This document shows positions 23,081-34,644 of a stretch of 64,000 bases of DNA, piece after piece. This DNA comes from Pelomyxa schiedti. Its lineage: Eukaryota > Evosea > Pelobiontida > Pelomyxidae. Made by a program: the position numbers and the translations under genes. The notes under the pieces are model-generated. The model did not search any database. It saw only the letters and a program-made list of their open reading frames with translations, and was not told the DNA's origin. Position 1 is the first letter of the stretch. Each line of letters opens with the position of its first letter. The stretch covers positions 1 to 64,000 of the forward strand of contig JAHLWZ010000846.1 in the NCBI GenBank assembly GCA_020536535.1, in the 5' to 3' direction.

Positions 23081-24003
23081 ATGAATGCATTTGGCGCATT
23101 TCTCGTATCCGAAACGCAACCAACACTTTGTTGTTCGTTGACACTTCTCATTTCATGGGTTTGCGAAATAGTTCGACCTAGACGGCACTTTGTTGGACAC
23201 GCACTCTATCATTCAAGCGGGGCTTGTCAACTTCGCACTGAAGAACGGCGTATCACCAGAGCAGGCGCCATTTTTCGGCACTGATGAGTTCTACTTGACA
23301 ACACTGGGTGTGCCACTGCGGTCCGTCTTGGCCAAGGTGCTCAAAATTGACCCGTCTGATTCGTCGCTTGAGAATCACTGCTCTCAATACAGAGCCTGGC
23401 AGTCTGCTGCGTATTCCAGTGCCGATCCGTCAGCATTGGTGTTTCCGACCGTGAGAGAAGGGCTTCTAGCTTTAAAGGCTTCTGGAAAACGGCTTGCAGT
23501 TGTGTCTACCAGAGCTATTAATTCTGTGGAGCACTTGCTGAAAATTACTGGACTGAGGGACTTGTTTGAAGTTGTATGTGGACGTACACTCGTTATTACT
23601 GTTCCGCTTACAGGTTTTCTTCCGTACACTGTGCAGGTGGTGGGACTTGAATCAACAGCCAGAACGAAGCCTCAACCAGACCCTCTCCTTTATGCCATGA
23701 AATTATTGAATGTATCTCCGTCCCAGTGTATAATGATTGGAGGTGATTAACATGCTCAGCGTGACCAATTTCACTTATCCCCCTTCCATATTCAGATACA
23801 GAACATGATCTTTTTGCAGCACAGGTTTTTCACTCTATAGTGATCTTTCCACTTACACCTATTACGAATATATTGATACACAGGCCGCCAGCACTGCTGC
23901 AGCTCTGGTGAATTGGTCTAAGGAAAGAGATAAAGTAATTGCAACCGTCAGCCCACATATATCACATCTTCATGTCATCACCTCCTTCACGCAACTCCTG
24001 TAA
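23081..24003 (+). CDS. HAD-superfamily phosphatase (phosphoglycolate phosphatase-like)
   Basis: Small-molecule phosphatase of the haloacid dehalogenase superfamily. Exon 1 is only 24 nt (23081-23104). Splicing a 67-nt intron to 23172 restores motif I, MNAFGAFLFDLDGTLLDT with nucleophile Asp. Motif II is KRLAVVSTRA, motif III Lys lies in ARTKPQPDP, and motif IV is CIMIGGDTEHDLFAAQAA, where GGD joins across an intron. A helical cap domain of about 80 residues sits between motifs I and II, as in the phosphoglycolate phosphatase/beta-phosphoglucomutase group. The protein ends HLHVITSFTQLL with TAA at 24001. Substrate cannot be read from sequence. Confidence 0.9.
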
Positions 24004-24211
24004 CCTTTGGCTGTGTTGGTCACCAAAGATTGTCCTAGTGAAACTCTGTGAGACACGAACAACTTTTTGGAGCCATAAGAAGCAGAAACTACACCCACTG
24101 CCTGCATATTTTTTTTTTTTAGCTTGATGGCTGAATGCCCAAAGAGATAAGTTTTTCTTGAGAGGAAACATCGGTTTTTCTTAGGTTTTTTTAAAAAAAC
24201 GCTACGAGAAA

Positions 24212-26313
24212 ATGGGTAACGCGGCAATGGGCGCTAGTGATGCCAACGCCTTCCGAGTTGCACTCAACGGCGCGTCGCACAGCGGCGTGCGTGGGGGCCT
24301 CCCCAAGGGGGACTGCATCACCTACGGTGGCGTGTTCAACGAGGCCGTGTTCCCCATGAAGGACGACGAGGCCAACACCACCAGCACCACCGGCGACCTC
24401 GGCATCCTGCGGCCCCTCGTCGAGTGCGCGGTGGAGCCCGCCCCCGACTCCTCCTCCTCCTCCTCCTCCGCCGCCGCCGCGACGACGACGACGACGCCGG
24501 ACCGCAGCGGGGGCTGGGTGGCCGTGGCCCTGTCTGCCGACGCGTGCGACGGCGACGCGGTGGCGTGCCGCGCGGGGCGGTCCATTCATTTGTCTGTGTG
24601 CTTGGACATCTCCGGATCCATGACTGATACTTTCACAACTCCCAAGGTTTGGTTGGTTGTGTGTTAGTGCATTGGGTTAAGTGGGCTGATGCGGGCATGT
24701 AATGTCGCGCTTTGGGTCTCCCTTACCTGGCTTCTTCTCTGCTTTTTTTTTTTGGTTACTTTTTTCAAAATGACAGACAGAAGAAGAATTGTTGGCAGCT
24801 CAATCCAAGATGGATGCGGCCAAGCAAGTGGTCATGTCACTTGTGGCTTCAATGTCACCTGTGTGGCTTCCGTTTTTTTTTTTTTTTTTTTTTTTTTGGT
24901 TGGTTTTGTTTTTCCTTTTTTTGCTTTCTTCAACGGATACTCACCCTCAGAAAGGGAGACCATTTTTCGTTGGTTACATTCAACGAATCTGCACGCGTTG
25001 TACAACCTCTCACTCCAGTTTCTGCCTTGGATAAGTTGGCATTTCATCAGGCAGTATCGTCTCTTTCTCCAGGAGGAGGTACATCACTCTGTGCAGGATA
25101 CACACAGGTAACATCACACATTTTGGGAATTATATGACTCGATCATAGGCAACAAGCGTGTTTTCACCTGTAAAGGGACCCCTCATAGAGCACAGGATTG
25201 TTTTTGTGACAGATATGTGCGACAGTAACCCTGACCAAGAGGGCACCTTGTTTGGGCTGGTTGGCATGAATGCAGAAAGGGGAATATACACCTCCATTGT
25301 GGGTCTTGGTGTTGACTTCAACGTTGCTGTGACTGAAAAGGTGACGCGCGTCAGGGGGGCAAACTATTTTTGTGTATTCAGTCCAGAGTCTTTCCACAAA
25401 ATGATGGTTTCCGAGTTCTCCTTTAATTTCTTCCCGATTGCTTTTGATGTTCAGCTCAGAATGTCTGTTGACACCTCTTTGTACGAAATTGGGGAGGTTT
25501 TGTTACTCTTAAGAATGCCATGACCTCTAACCGCTTTTTCTTCTCAGATTTTTGGGAACTCTCTCTCAGAGAGAAGAGATGGCCAAGTTATACAACAAGA
25601 GAGGTGGATGTATTCTACGCATTGTCTATTTCCGGAACAATTAAAACAGAGCGTTTTTACTTTACTGTGTGCGGCGCAGCACTACAATGCTACACAGCTT
25701 CCCGAGGCAGCCCTCTCCCAAATTGTTAGTTACATCTGCCCCACAGTAACATGTACAATTTCACAGGTGCTAATCCTCTCTTTTTAAAAACGAACAAGAC
25801 TTATAACAGTCCAAGGTGAACACTGTATTTGCATCTCCCACAAGATGGCATGTATCCCACACCACCGCTGTACGTGGTAGTGTTCTACTGGTGAAAATCA
25901 AATCCACTCCAAGGCCTGCCACATCTATTACGGGCCCATCTACGCTCAAGGTTTCAGTACATTACACAGGACCAGCAGATACCCCTTACGGTGTAAGCAC
26001 ACTTGTTACTGTGCCACCAGGAGCACCCCAGAACATCATTTTCTCTGGAGAAGGTGTTAGGAAAGCTTTGTGGCTCTACCGTTATGTTAACAACATCAAA
26101 ACGTGCCTTGGCGCTGCGGAAACTTCCACCCCCCCTGGTTCTGTTCCCCCAGAGTCACTTGCAAAGCTTAAGGCATTTATACCACAATTCTCACAAGAGG
26201 TTACTGAACACTGGCCCACTGACAATGTGATGCTTGATGCCAAGAGCAATCTTCAGTTACTGTGCAATTTGTGTGATAAAAAGCAAAAACAAGAGCAGTG
26301 TTCATTACAATAG
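24212..26313 (+). CDS. Von Willebrand factor A domain protein
   Basis: Probably a cytosolic or membrane-peripheral adhesion/signalling protein of the VWA type seen in protists and related to Ca-activated-channel regulators. The ATG at 24212 starts MGNAAMG, a plausible N-myristoylation site. The N-terminal ~110 residues are GC-rich with Ser, Ala and Thr runs. The VWA domain has MIDAS motif LDISGSM (DxSxS), then MDAAKQVVMSLVASM, DHFSLVTFNESARVV, LSPGGGTSLCAGY (MIDAS Thr), RIVFVTDMCDSN (MIDAS Asp), VGLGVDFNVAVTEKV and GANYFCVFSP. The C-terminal part has GSVLLVKIK, KVSVHYTG, and GVRKALWLYRYVNNIKTCLG, typical of this family. The intron after 24840 holds a T25 run. The region 25540-25800 has several possible splice choices. 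Confidence 0.85.
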
Positions 26314-26388
26314 AAGGAAAAACCTGTACAAAATCTTTTTTTCTCCAGAATTTTTGTATGTGTTGGGATGCAACGGTTTTTGTCTGGT

Positions 26389-29153
26389 TCAGTCAGAAGG
26401 AGGGCCTTGTTCATCACTAGAATGTTGTCCGGACAGGTCATCCTCGTCAGTTCTGGAGGGTCTCTGAGAATTGTGCATGCTGCCTAAGGGGGAGGATGAT
26501 GGTGATGAGGTAGAGGATGGTGTGGGTGATGTGTTTGTTGTTGCGCGGCCCACAGAGCCGCGGAGGGACATTTCTGCTATTCTCGTTTTGCTGTCCTCAC
26601 TGCAGCAGGTGAGTTCTTCTTCTGAGAATAGGCATAGTTTGGGTTTAGAATAAGAAAGCGAGATAGTAGATATACCTTGGGGGTTCATTGTGGACAGCGA
26701 TAGACCGCCAGAGGCGGTGGTGCCGATGTGGTGCCGGCTGCGATGATGGTGGTGGTGATTACCATCAATATTCTGTTGCTGTTTGACATTGGCTTCTGGG
26801 TGCATTTGTGTAAGCTGAATTTGAGGTTGTTGGAGTGACTGTTGTGGATTAGGAAAAATCTGGGTTTGTTGTGGGTGTGCTGAGGGCATTTGTTGCTGGG
26901 ACTGCTGTTGCATTTGCTGCTGTTGTAAATTTTGCTGCTGTTGCAGCTGTTGCTGTTGGGTTTGTTGCGGTGTTTGTTGCTGGATAGGTTGGCTTTGTTG
27001 TGTCATTTGCATTTGTTGTGTGCTGGCAGCTGCTGCCGCCGCTGCTAGAAAACGTTGGTGTAGTTGTTGCTGTTGTTGTTTGTTGGCTAGCATAAAGGGA
27101 AGTTGGGGGTCGTTGCTTAAATTTCCTAACGCCATCATTCCAATGCCATTCATCATGGAGGCCAGATTTGGGTTTTGACTACTCAGTACTCCTCCAAGAC
27201 CCGGCGGAGAACCTGTTCCAGATGTACCACTCACCATTGGTGTCATTCCTCCCAGTCCCAGAAGTGGTGACATACCCATATTCATGTTTGTTCCACTTTG
27301 CCCAACATTGGGTGCTTGTGATTGCTGCAGCATGAGAAGGAAATGGTCGAGCTCCATATCTGCTCCTCCAGCATCCGCTGTGAAAAAAAAAAAAGTATGG
27401 TTAAAGAGCTTAGTTGTATTACGAAGAACATACCTGGGCTGTGGTGTTGCTCAGAACTATGTGAGAGGGCAGAGTGAATGGAAGGTGCATTGTGCCCAAC
27501 TTGAAGTACACTCCCACTGGCCCCATTTCCAGAGCCCCCATTGGAGTTGTATAAGGCAAGGAGATTTGCGGCACCGTTTGGACTCCCTCCAACACTATTT
27601 TGGTTACTGCTACTTGATCCTCCACTGGATACAGCTTGAGTTCCACTACCACCTCCTACAAACACGTTTGCTGTATTGGAGCCTACTAGTCCTGGGGGTC
27701 GTGTATTAAAGTCTGTTTTGGTAACTAGGTACTCGGAGATTTTTTGGATGCGCATCTCCAGCTGCTCCTCTCGCGATTTAGACTGTAAAAGAACCTGTTG
27801 TCCTCTTAGAGTTGTGAGGCGAATCACAAGAAGAAAATTATAAGGATAAGTGCATACGTCCTTCAACTGCTGTATAGTACTTTGAGTGTCACCGTTTTGT
27901 TTTTGCAACTTCGCAATTTCAGTGAGAAGGCACTTGTATAATGCTGAACTGTCTTGATCCGTAAGGATGGGTGTGCTGCTTGCCATTTGCGGCGTGGCAC
28001 TCAGTACCCCATTATTATTGTGGGTCTGAAGGACTGGCCCTCCACCAGGGGAGAGAAGACTTCCAGGAGGCAGCGTGCCTAGATTGTTGGGTGGCTTCTT
28101 ATGAACAGGTTTTCTGCGTTGTATGTGCTTGAGCAAATGAGGCGTGTCAAATCTGAAGTAGTCGTGCATAAATGCATATCCCTCACGAGATTCAACCTTG
28201 TGGAATCCATATATGTTCAGCTGCCGTACAAAACTAGAAGAAGTTGAAATAAGTCTCACAATAGTGACACTTCACTTACGAACAAAAGTTGGAATGTTTG
28301 AAAAATTTTGGAAGCACTCCAGTTGCAAATTCAACAGGATCCCAAACAATAAAAGCTTGGCGATTATGCTCTTCACTCCAAGAGATCAAGTGCTTGATTG
28401 TGGTGACAATTAGTTTTGAATTTGTATTCATAGTTGAAATTTTGGTTCCCCCAGGCCCATCCCTTTGCGAAAAAAGAAAAAAAAAAGTACCTGAGTAGAG
28501 GCATCATTGACAAGCTCGTACAATTTACACACAAATGGTGCAATGCCATCTTGGGCAGCATTGAGGCTTGTAATGGAAGAAATTGGGTTCGTTACATTCG
28601 TAACAGAGGAAACACCCCCAACGCCATTGGCACTTCCGCCGCCCAAAACGCCGCCATTGAACAACCCCCCTCCCGAGTTGCCAAACACGCCCCCGCCTCC
28701 CGTGTTGTTGATTCCAATCCCAATCCCACCCATTCCGCCAATCCCGAGTCCCCCCATTCCCCCGATTCCCATTCCCATTCCCATCCCCATGCCCATCCCC
28801 ATTCCCATGCCCATGCCAATTCCCCCCATTCCCATAACTCCGTTGGCGCCGCCGAGCCCCATGCCGCCATTTATTCCAGATATGCCCGACAATCCGATGG
28901 CGCCGTTTCCGCCGCCGTTCCCGTTGCCGTTGGTGTTGCTGCTGCTGTTGTTGCTGTTGTTGCCGGTTGGTGTACCCGGGGGCCCGCCGCTTACGTTCAT
29001 CGCGAGCATGCCTCCGTTGACGGCGTTCATGAGGCTGTTGCTGCTGTTGATTGTGTTTGGGGGTGACGACGACGATGACGACGGAGTTTGTACGGCGCTG
29101 GTGGTGACGTTGTCGGACGGCGACTGTGACGAAGGGTTATTATGGGACTTCAT
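26389..29153 (-). CDS. HSF: Heat shock transcription factor
   Basis: DNA-binding activator of heat shock genes, nuclear. The N-terminal ~190 residues are unusual: Ser/Asn-rich, then a Gly-Met dipeptide repeat within Gly/Ile/Asn-rich sequence. The HSF DNA-binding domain follows across three exons: APFVCKLYELVNDASTQ, LISWSEEHNRQAFIVWDPV, FATGVLPKFFKHSNF, SFVRQLNIYGFHKVE, HDYFRFDTPHLLKHIQRRKP. The trimerisation coiled coil (HR-A/B) reads LTEIAKLQKQNGDTQSTIQQ and QVLLQSKSREEQLEMRIQKI. The C-terminal half is Ser/Gly-rich and then strongly Gln-rich with Gln runs, a typical activation region, ending DDLSGQHSSDEQGPPSD. A 54-nt candidate intron (26622-26675) has no stop and is a multiple of three, so it could be retained. 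Confidence 0.95.
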
Positions 29154-29670
29154 TCTACACTCAAACCTCCGCTGAATGAAACAACCAACACATTAGGTTT
29201 TTGTTGATCAAAAAGGGTAAAGAAAGAAAGGAAAAATAAAAAAAATAGCCGATGTCTGTAACGCACCCGATGTTTGTCGCCACACTGTTCCGGTTTTGTT
29301 TTGTTGCAAAAATTTCGCATTCGGAGAAACGAAAGAAAGCACCATCTGGAAGTCTGTTCGTCGCCGAATCCCGATCATCACCCCCCTCCCTGGGTGAATC
29401 TCGAGCCTCTTTGTTTGGTGACTGATTGCGAAAGGTAGGCCATCATTTTCAAATTCCTGTCATCCCCGGAAGCCTGCTGTAGTTTCGGATGATGCAATTT
29501 GTCAATGTTTTGTGATGTCCGGATGACAGGCAGCAAACAAAAAAAACCAACAAAAACCAGCTCGAAGGGAGTCGGTGGTTGCCGAGATCGAGATTAACGG
29601 TGGTGTGACGTGAGTGAGTAAGCTCCCGCAACGTAACAAGGGATTTGTGCGCGTATCTACCAGAACCGAG
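29154..29670. promoter_or_regulatory. Divergent promoter region of HSF and ceramide synthase genes
   Basis: At 517 bp this is the longest promoter gap in the window. It contains A-rich leader sequence next to the HSF start and no supported gene. The pair GGAAGTCTGTTC (29350) and GAATCTCGAGCC (29396) loosely resembles heat shock element half-sites (nGAAn), but not in a clean array of three, so I do not claim an element. Confidence 0.5.
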
Positions 29671-30903
29671 ATGGGACGTCAAGAACGAATAGCGAGCGCG
29701 ATTGCATTGTGCGCGATACCGATCGCGCTGTGGTACGCAATGGAAGCGCGTCACTTTGTGGCTGATAAACGCGAACGTATTCGCGGACAAGATCTGGGGG
29801 GAGGAGTTGGCGGTGGGGCGTATGACACGGAGGAAGATCTGCAGAGTTTGAGTTCTGTTGTGCGCGACTTTGGTGTTGCTGCAGCTTTCACTGTGGCCAT
29901 TGTGGTGTTTCGCGTACTGCTTTCCAAGTTTGTTTTGAGCTCGCTTACTGAGGCCTGGGTCAATCACAAGGAGTGGGACGAATCTGAACTGAGACAGAGA
30001 CGGGTGTGTTTTGTTGTCTTGCTTGAACTGACATGACTGAACTCGTTGACTAGCTGAATGAATTGAATTACTGACAGATAATTGTGCACAGGAAAAATTT
30101 GAACACTGCTTCTTCCTTTCTTTGTATTACATAACTGCAACTGGCTTTGGGTGGTACGCTCTCTATGACAAGTCGTGGGTACCAGCTGCAATCGTTCCAG
30201 GGGCAAGCGGCGAAGTCAATAACTGTTGGACAAACTTTTGGTTCCAGTTCAATGAAAGATGCACTGAGGTATGTGTATGTAAGCACTGTTTCTACTTAGT
30301 AACGTTATCCCCAAGGTCAAGCTATATTACATGCTCTCTCTTGGTTACACTTTCCAGTCCCTCTTCTTTCTTATTGTACGGAAGCACAGGAGGAATTTTT
30401 TCGAGATGGCCATACACCACACCCTGGAAATGTTGCTCATTATCTATTCATGGGGCTATGGTTATGTAAGGATTGGAACGCTAGTGCTCGCTCTGCACGA
30501 TGTGGGAGATGTGTTCATCAACGTGTTGAGATGTGCAAACGAGCTCAGGTTCGTTAAGACGTCGGTGTTTTTGCTGCTGTCAACTTTAGTAACATGGGTG
30601 TGGTTCCGGCTCTGGGCCTACCCGTGGTACGTGATCAGAAGTACCATGTTTTACGCCTATGACATTGTGATGTCCACTGGTGGAGGTGTCGGTGAGAGTT
30701 CCCTTATTGCACACGAAGGCTACTACTTCTTCAATGCTATGCTATGCGCACTCTATGTACTCCATTGGTTCTGGTTCTACATGTTCTTGAAGATTACGTA
30801 CCACGCACTATTCATGAATCGTGTTGATGACGAAGTGGATGTTGTTGTCACTGAGAAACATGAGCAAGAACAAACAACACCCACCACCAAAAAAGGCCAA
30901 TAG
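29671..30903 (+). CDS. Ceramide synthase (TLC domain)
   Basis: Acyl-CoA-dependent sphingoid base N-acyltransferase in the ER membrane. Three to four exons; the first starts MGRQERIASAIALCA. Several hydrophobic spans are visible (AIALCAIPIALWYAM; AAAFTVAIVVFRVLL; YITATGFGWYALYD; YMLSLGYTFQSLFFLIV; TSVFLLLSTLVTWVWF; NAMLCALYVLHWFWFYMFL). The Lag1p/TLC signature is present: RRNFFEMAIHHTLEMLLIIY with the His-His pair, then GYVRIGTLVLALHDVGDVF with the conserved HD. RFVKTSVF and a late Trp-rich span also fit. The C-terminal tail is acidic/Thr-rich (DDEVDVVVTEK). No homeobox precedes the TLC domain. Confidence 0.93.
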
Positions 30904-30990
30904 CCCTGTCCCACCTTACCCCAAAAATTTTGCAATGCAAAAAACCAAAATTTTGGTTTTTCTCCTATTCTATTTCATTTTACATTGAGT

Positions 30991-33305
30991 TCAAGGCAGT
31001 TGCTTTGGTGGTTTGGGAATTGCTTGGTTGCGTGCTCGGGCAACTGCTTTTGTGAGAACTGCTTTAAGAATGTCGAACGCGGAGCCGTAAAAAAGACGCT
31101 CGCAGCCAGCTACATAATTACCAGACACAAAAACCTTGGGGAAGTACTGCTTCCGTCTTGTTTGTTGTTTTGTATTAGTGTTAGTTTGGTTGCATTTTTG
31201 ACTGAAGAGTGCGTACGTGTATTGAACCAAGGCAGACTCGAATTGAGGAGGTCTATCGGTTGTGATTACCCAAGTCACTTGGTCCAACACCCCTTTGAAA
31301 TGGTTTAGAGTGTGAGGTATAAATGGCTGTGAAATACCAATGGACTGGAATACTTCACAAAATTTTTTCATTTCTGGTGCTGTTGTTACAAGTTGTGTGT
31401 AAACACATATAGAGGTACTCTTGACCTCCTATCCTCTTGCTTAAAAAAGTTGTATAACATGAATAGCGTACCACGTCAATCTGAGTCAAAAATGGGTGAT
31501 CCACGGGTAATGGATCCAAGACCACAAGACCCAAGGTATCCCGAAAGGCCTCAGGGATCTATTTGCAATGAGTGTAAGAGGACACAAAAGTGATAGTACT
31601 TTTTCAAATTCCACTTTCGACACTAAAGCCTGTCTTGTATAAGCTTTACAGTTTATCACATTTTCCTGATTGAGTCAGTTGAGGGAGTGTAAGCAGAAAA
31701 CGTGGACGCACCCAATCAATAATGGCTCCCCGAAGATCTGAATCTGTAAGGTGGCACTCCAACAGGGATGCATTGGTGAAATTCGCCTCTCAGTGGAAAA
31801 TAGAGTTGGCACAAGGAGTTTATGTAACCAAATTTACATTTGTAAGATCAGCATCCTGGAATTTGGCCTGATGTAATGTGGCTCCCTCAAAGCTACATCC
31901 ATGAAGAATAGCTCTTTGGAATAAACCTTCAGATGTTATCCAGTACCAAGAAATGTAGCAACTTACAGCCTTTATGCAATTGAGCATTTGTAAATGTACA
32001 GTTTCTCAAATCGGATGTGAGAAAAACGCCACTTATACACGAAAGTGAACTGAAGTTGCTGTTATGAAACTTGCACTTAGTGAACTTTGGTTGGTCCTGC
32101 CAACAGTTATCTAACAAGTCATTGGGAGTGTTGGACACACAAAAACAGCATTGGCGAAGTTTAGATCATCTCCTTGTGACTAAAGAAAGGTTGGTGAAAG
32201 AGGTGGGAACTTCTACTGACTTTGGAGAAATTAGGCCTCGTAGCAATACAAGAAGTAAACGAGGCACCAGATAATATAGATTTCATAAAAGAGGTGGAGG
32301 GTTCAAGTTCTAGACCAGAAAGGTCTAAATTCTGGAGTCTCAACCTCTCAAATTTACTCCTTGGAGCCATTTGGATAAAATCGGTTCTGAATTTGGTAAG
32401 TCTCATCTTCAAAATGTGTGGAAAAGAAACCTTGTCAAGTCAGGTCTACTTGAAATGTCGACAGCCCTTACAAGGGAATCAATTTGGAAGAACTCCGCTT
32501 CCATTAAAACGCCCTGAGACCATATGAACACAAGGTAAAACCGAGGAAAAACCCTACATCCAGGCTGACACCACTATCTAGTAAAAGTCGACCTGTCCGT
32601 AAAAAATTCAATACAACTCGGAAGTAGACAGGATCCCTATCCAAAAAATAGGCCCCTGATCATTTCGTGGGTGTTTATGCTTTTTAATTGAGTATTCAAG
32701 CAATCAATTGAGATTAATACCACTGTCATCGGTTGCAGATGCCCTCAGTGAAGAGTTGAACATCCTTGCTAACATACTGTTTTCATCTACACACGAGTTA
32801 TTCCTTTTAAACCAAGCAAACAAAGGAAACACAAACCTAAGCACAAGGTCCTGCGGGCAGTGACAAAGACTGTACCTCCCACATTGAGGCGCAGCACGTC
32901 AGGCACCAAATCGCAGCTCCTCCTCAGCGTGTTAGCCCTCACCCTCCCAATCACAAAGTTCGCTCCCGCTCCTCCCCCTCCACCGCCACTGGAAGGGGTA
33001 CTGGTCGTGGTCGTGGTCGTGGTAGTAGTAGCAGGAGTTGTCGTGGTGCCAGTGGGTGTGCCTGTGGCTGTATTCGTGGCCGTCGCACCAGGGGCTAGGG
33101 CAGGGGCGGTTGCGACCGCGGCAGCAGTACTAGTAGGAATAATAATAGTGGGTGTGGTAGGGGTGCCGGGTGGGGTGGTCGGAGGCGGTATTTCCGACAA
33201 GCCGGTGGTGGATGTGGCAGTAGCTGGAGCTGTGGCGGTGAGGTTGGGTCTGGCCGGCGTAGATGTGCCCCCTGGGCCTACAACCGACGTCCCTACGGCA
33301 GACAT
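30991..33305 (-). CDS. BTB/T1-pentapeptide repeat protein with glutaredoxin-like C-terminus
   Basis: KCTD9-like architecture with an added domain. The ATG is at 33305. After ~130 residues of Thr/Pro/Ala low complexity comes the T1/BTB domain: VLRLNVGGTVFVTARRTLCL, DENSMLARMF, GAYFLDRDPVYFRVVLNFLR, VLMEAEFFQIDSL. The pentapeptide region follows (about 32400-31690): KFERLRLQNLDLSGLEL, FHNSNFSSLS, AILHGCSFEGATLHQAKFQD, NFTNASLLECHLTDSDLRGA. A 46-nt intron after AIIDW and two more of 42 and 52 nt then join in frame to ICVYTQLVTTAPEMKKFC and YFPKVFVSGNYVAGCERL. These resemble a glutaredoxin/SH3BGR thioredoxin fold without a CxxC. Alternatively the last ~650 bp are a separate gene lacking a good ATG. 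Protein-interaction or cullin-adaptor roles are inference. Confidence 0.75.
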
Positions 33306-33656
33306 TTCCGGCGAAAAAAAAAAAAACCAAACGGGCGAAAAGCCGTTTTTCCCTGAGTCTCCACCGTGTCTGAGATGAGGTGTTGCTCGATGGTGGTTTG
33401 GAAAAAAAAGTAGGGTGAGACGTACCTCTCTTGGCCAGAACTGTCGAATGTTGATCTCATCTATTCAAGCATTGATGCCTTGATCTAAGTTGATTGCCTC
33501 TCACTGACTTTTGGGAAGGGGCCTTCTTGATATTTCGTCATAATTAAGTGTCTTTTTCCTCTGGCCACGTGTACGGTGCTGCCGCCACAATTTAAGGAAA
33601 AGCCTTTGGTCTTTGGACAACAGCTCATAGTAATAACAAATCTGCGTATCAACTCA
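33306..33656. promoter_or_regulatory. Divergent promoter region of BTB fusion and methyltransferase genes
   Basis: 351 bp with no supported gene. It holds an A-rich leader next to the BTB gene (TTTTTTTTTTTCGCC on the minus strand side) and sequence upstream of the methyltransferase ATG at 33657. No clear motif. Confidence 0.5.
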
Positions 33657-34430
33657 ATGGCCGCGTCAGCTCCCACATTCAACACGCTTGCTGCAACCTA
33701 TGTAACTGTGGTATTTCGTTTGTGACTGGTACTCATACATCGCAAGGATAATAAGACCCCATTCAACATACATGCCGATGTCGTGGCACTCATGTCCAAA
33801 CTTCTCACCGTGACGGCTCGAACCAAGGTTATGGATTTTGGTTCTGGAACTGGTCTACTCACAGAGCACTTTGAGGGAAAAGTACTGGCTCCCCTCTCAC
33901 ATCCAACTCAACTCTGACAATTCATTCTTCTTTGCGTGCAGGTGGCCTCCATTCTTTGCATTGATCCCTCACAGGGAATGTGTGATGAACTCAACAAGAA
34001 AGTAGCAGCGCGTGGCTGGCCCAATATCACCACACTATGCACCACTCTGGAAGGCAAAACACCAGATGATGCTTTCGCTCTCGTACAGCCACACGGTGCA
34101 CCATTTGACCTTATCATTAGCAGCATGACAATGCACCACGTGCAGGACGTTGCCGGAGTCATAAAGTGTCTCGCGAGATGCCTTGCACCTGGAGGCGTTC
34201 TTTGCTTTGTGGATCTTGAAAAAACAGAGCAATCCCACAAGATGCACCCAGTGGCTGTACACCATCTCGTCAGACACCACGGCCTGCCCTGTGATACAGT
34301 CAAGATCTGGATGGACGAAGCCGGCCTCGTCAACACCACCTGCACCAGATCTCTGGCAATGAAGAGAGAAGTCGAAGGTGAGGGGCTGATGGAGTTCCCC
34401 CTCTGGTTGGCAATGGGCAACAAACCTTGA
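33657..34430 (+). CDS. Class I SAM-dependent methyltransferase
   Basis: Seven-beta-strand methyltransferase; substrate unknown. Exon 1 is 45 nt (MAASAPTFNTLAATY). A 45-nt intron leads to DNKTPFNIHADVVALMSKLL and motif I VMDFGSGTGLLTEHF, and a 59-nt intron to VASILCIDPSQGMCDELNKK (motif II acidic loop) and APFDLIISSMTMHHVQDVAG (post-I/motif IV). VIKCLARCLAPGGVLCFVDL is motif VI. The overall order matches UbiE/methyltransf_11-type enzymes acting on small molecules. It lies 215 bp before the Rpn2 gene on the same strand. Confidence 0.9.
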
Positions 34431-34644
34431 GATTTTTTTTTTTTTTGAAAGAAATGAGTTTCAATTCAGCACTCGTTGCTAATTTTCGTCCGTTTCGTTC
34501 TTGGCATGTGGCTTAGCTCAAGTAATTATTAGTTCCCCTGCCCTCATGCCAAGATCAAAAAGCCCAAAAAAAAGGTCTGAAACGGAAGAAAAAAAAAGAC
34601 AAATTAAAAATAAAAACAAAGAGGATCGGGTTGCGACAGCGACA

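Noticed and set aside
28507-29175. Plus-strand frame rich in PIPIPPIP opposite the HSF N-terminus
   Set aside because: It is the complement of the Gly-Met/Gly-Ile repeat. The minus-strand frame continues into a true HSF domain, while the plus frame has no domain or intron support.
29154-29670. Heat shock element upstream of HSF (autoregulation)
   Set aside because: Only scattered GAA/TTC half-sites are seen, without three alternating 5-bp units.
30991-31613. Separate small glutaredoxin-like gene on the minus strand
   Set aside because: No suitable ATG precedes the fold. Three typical introns join it in frame to the pentapeptide gene, so it was folded into that model, with the two-gene option noted.
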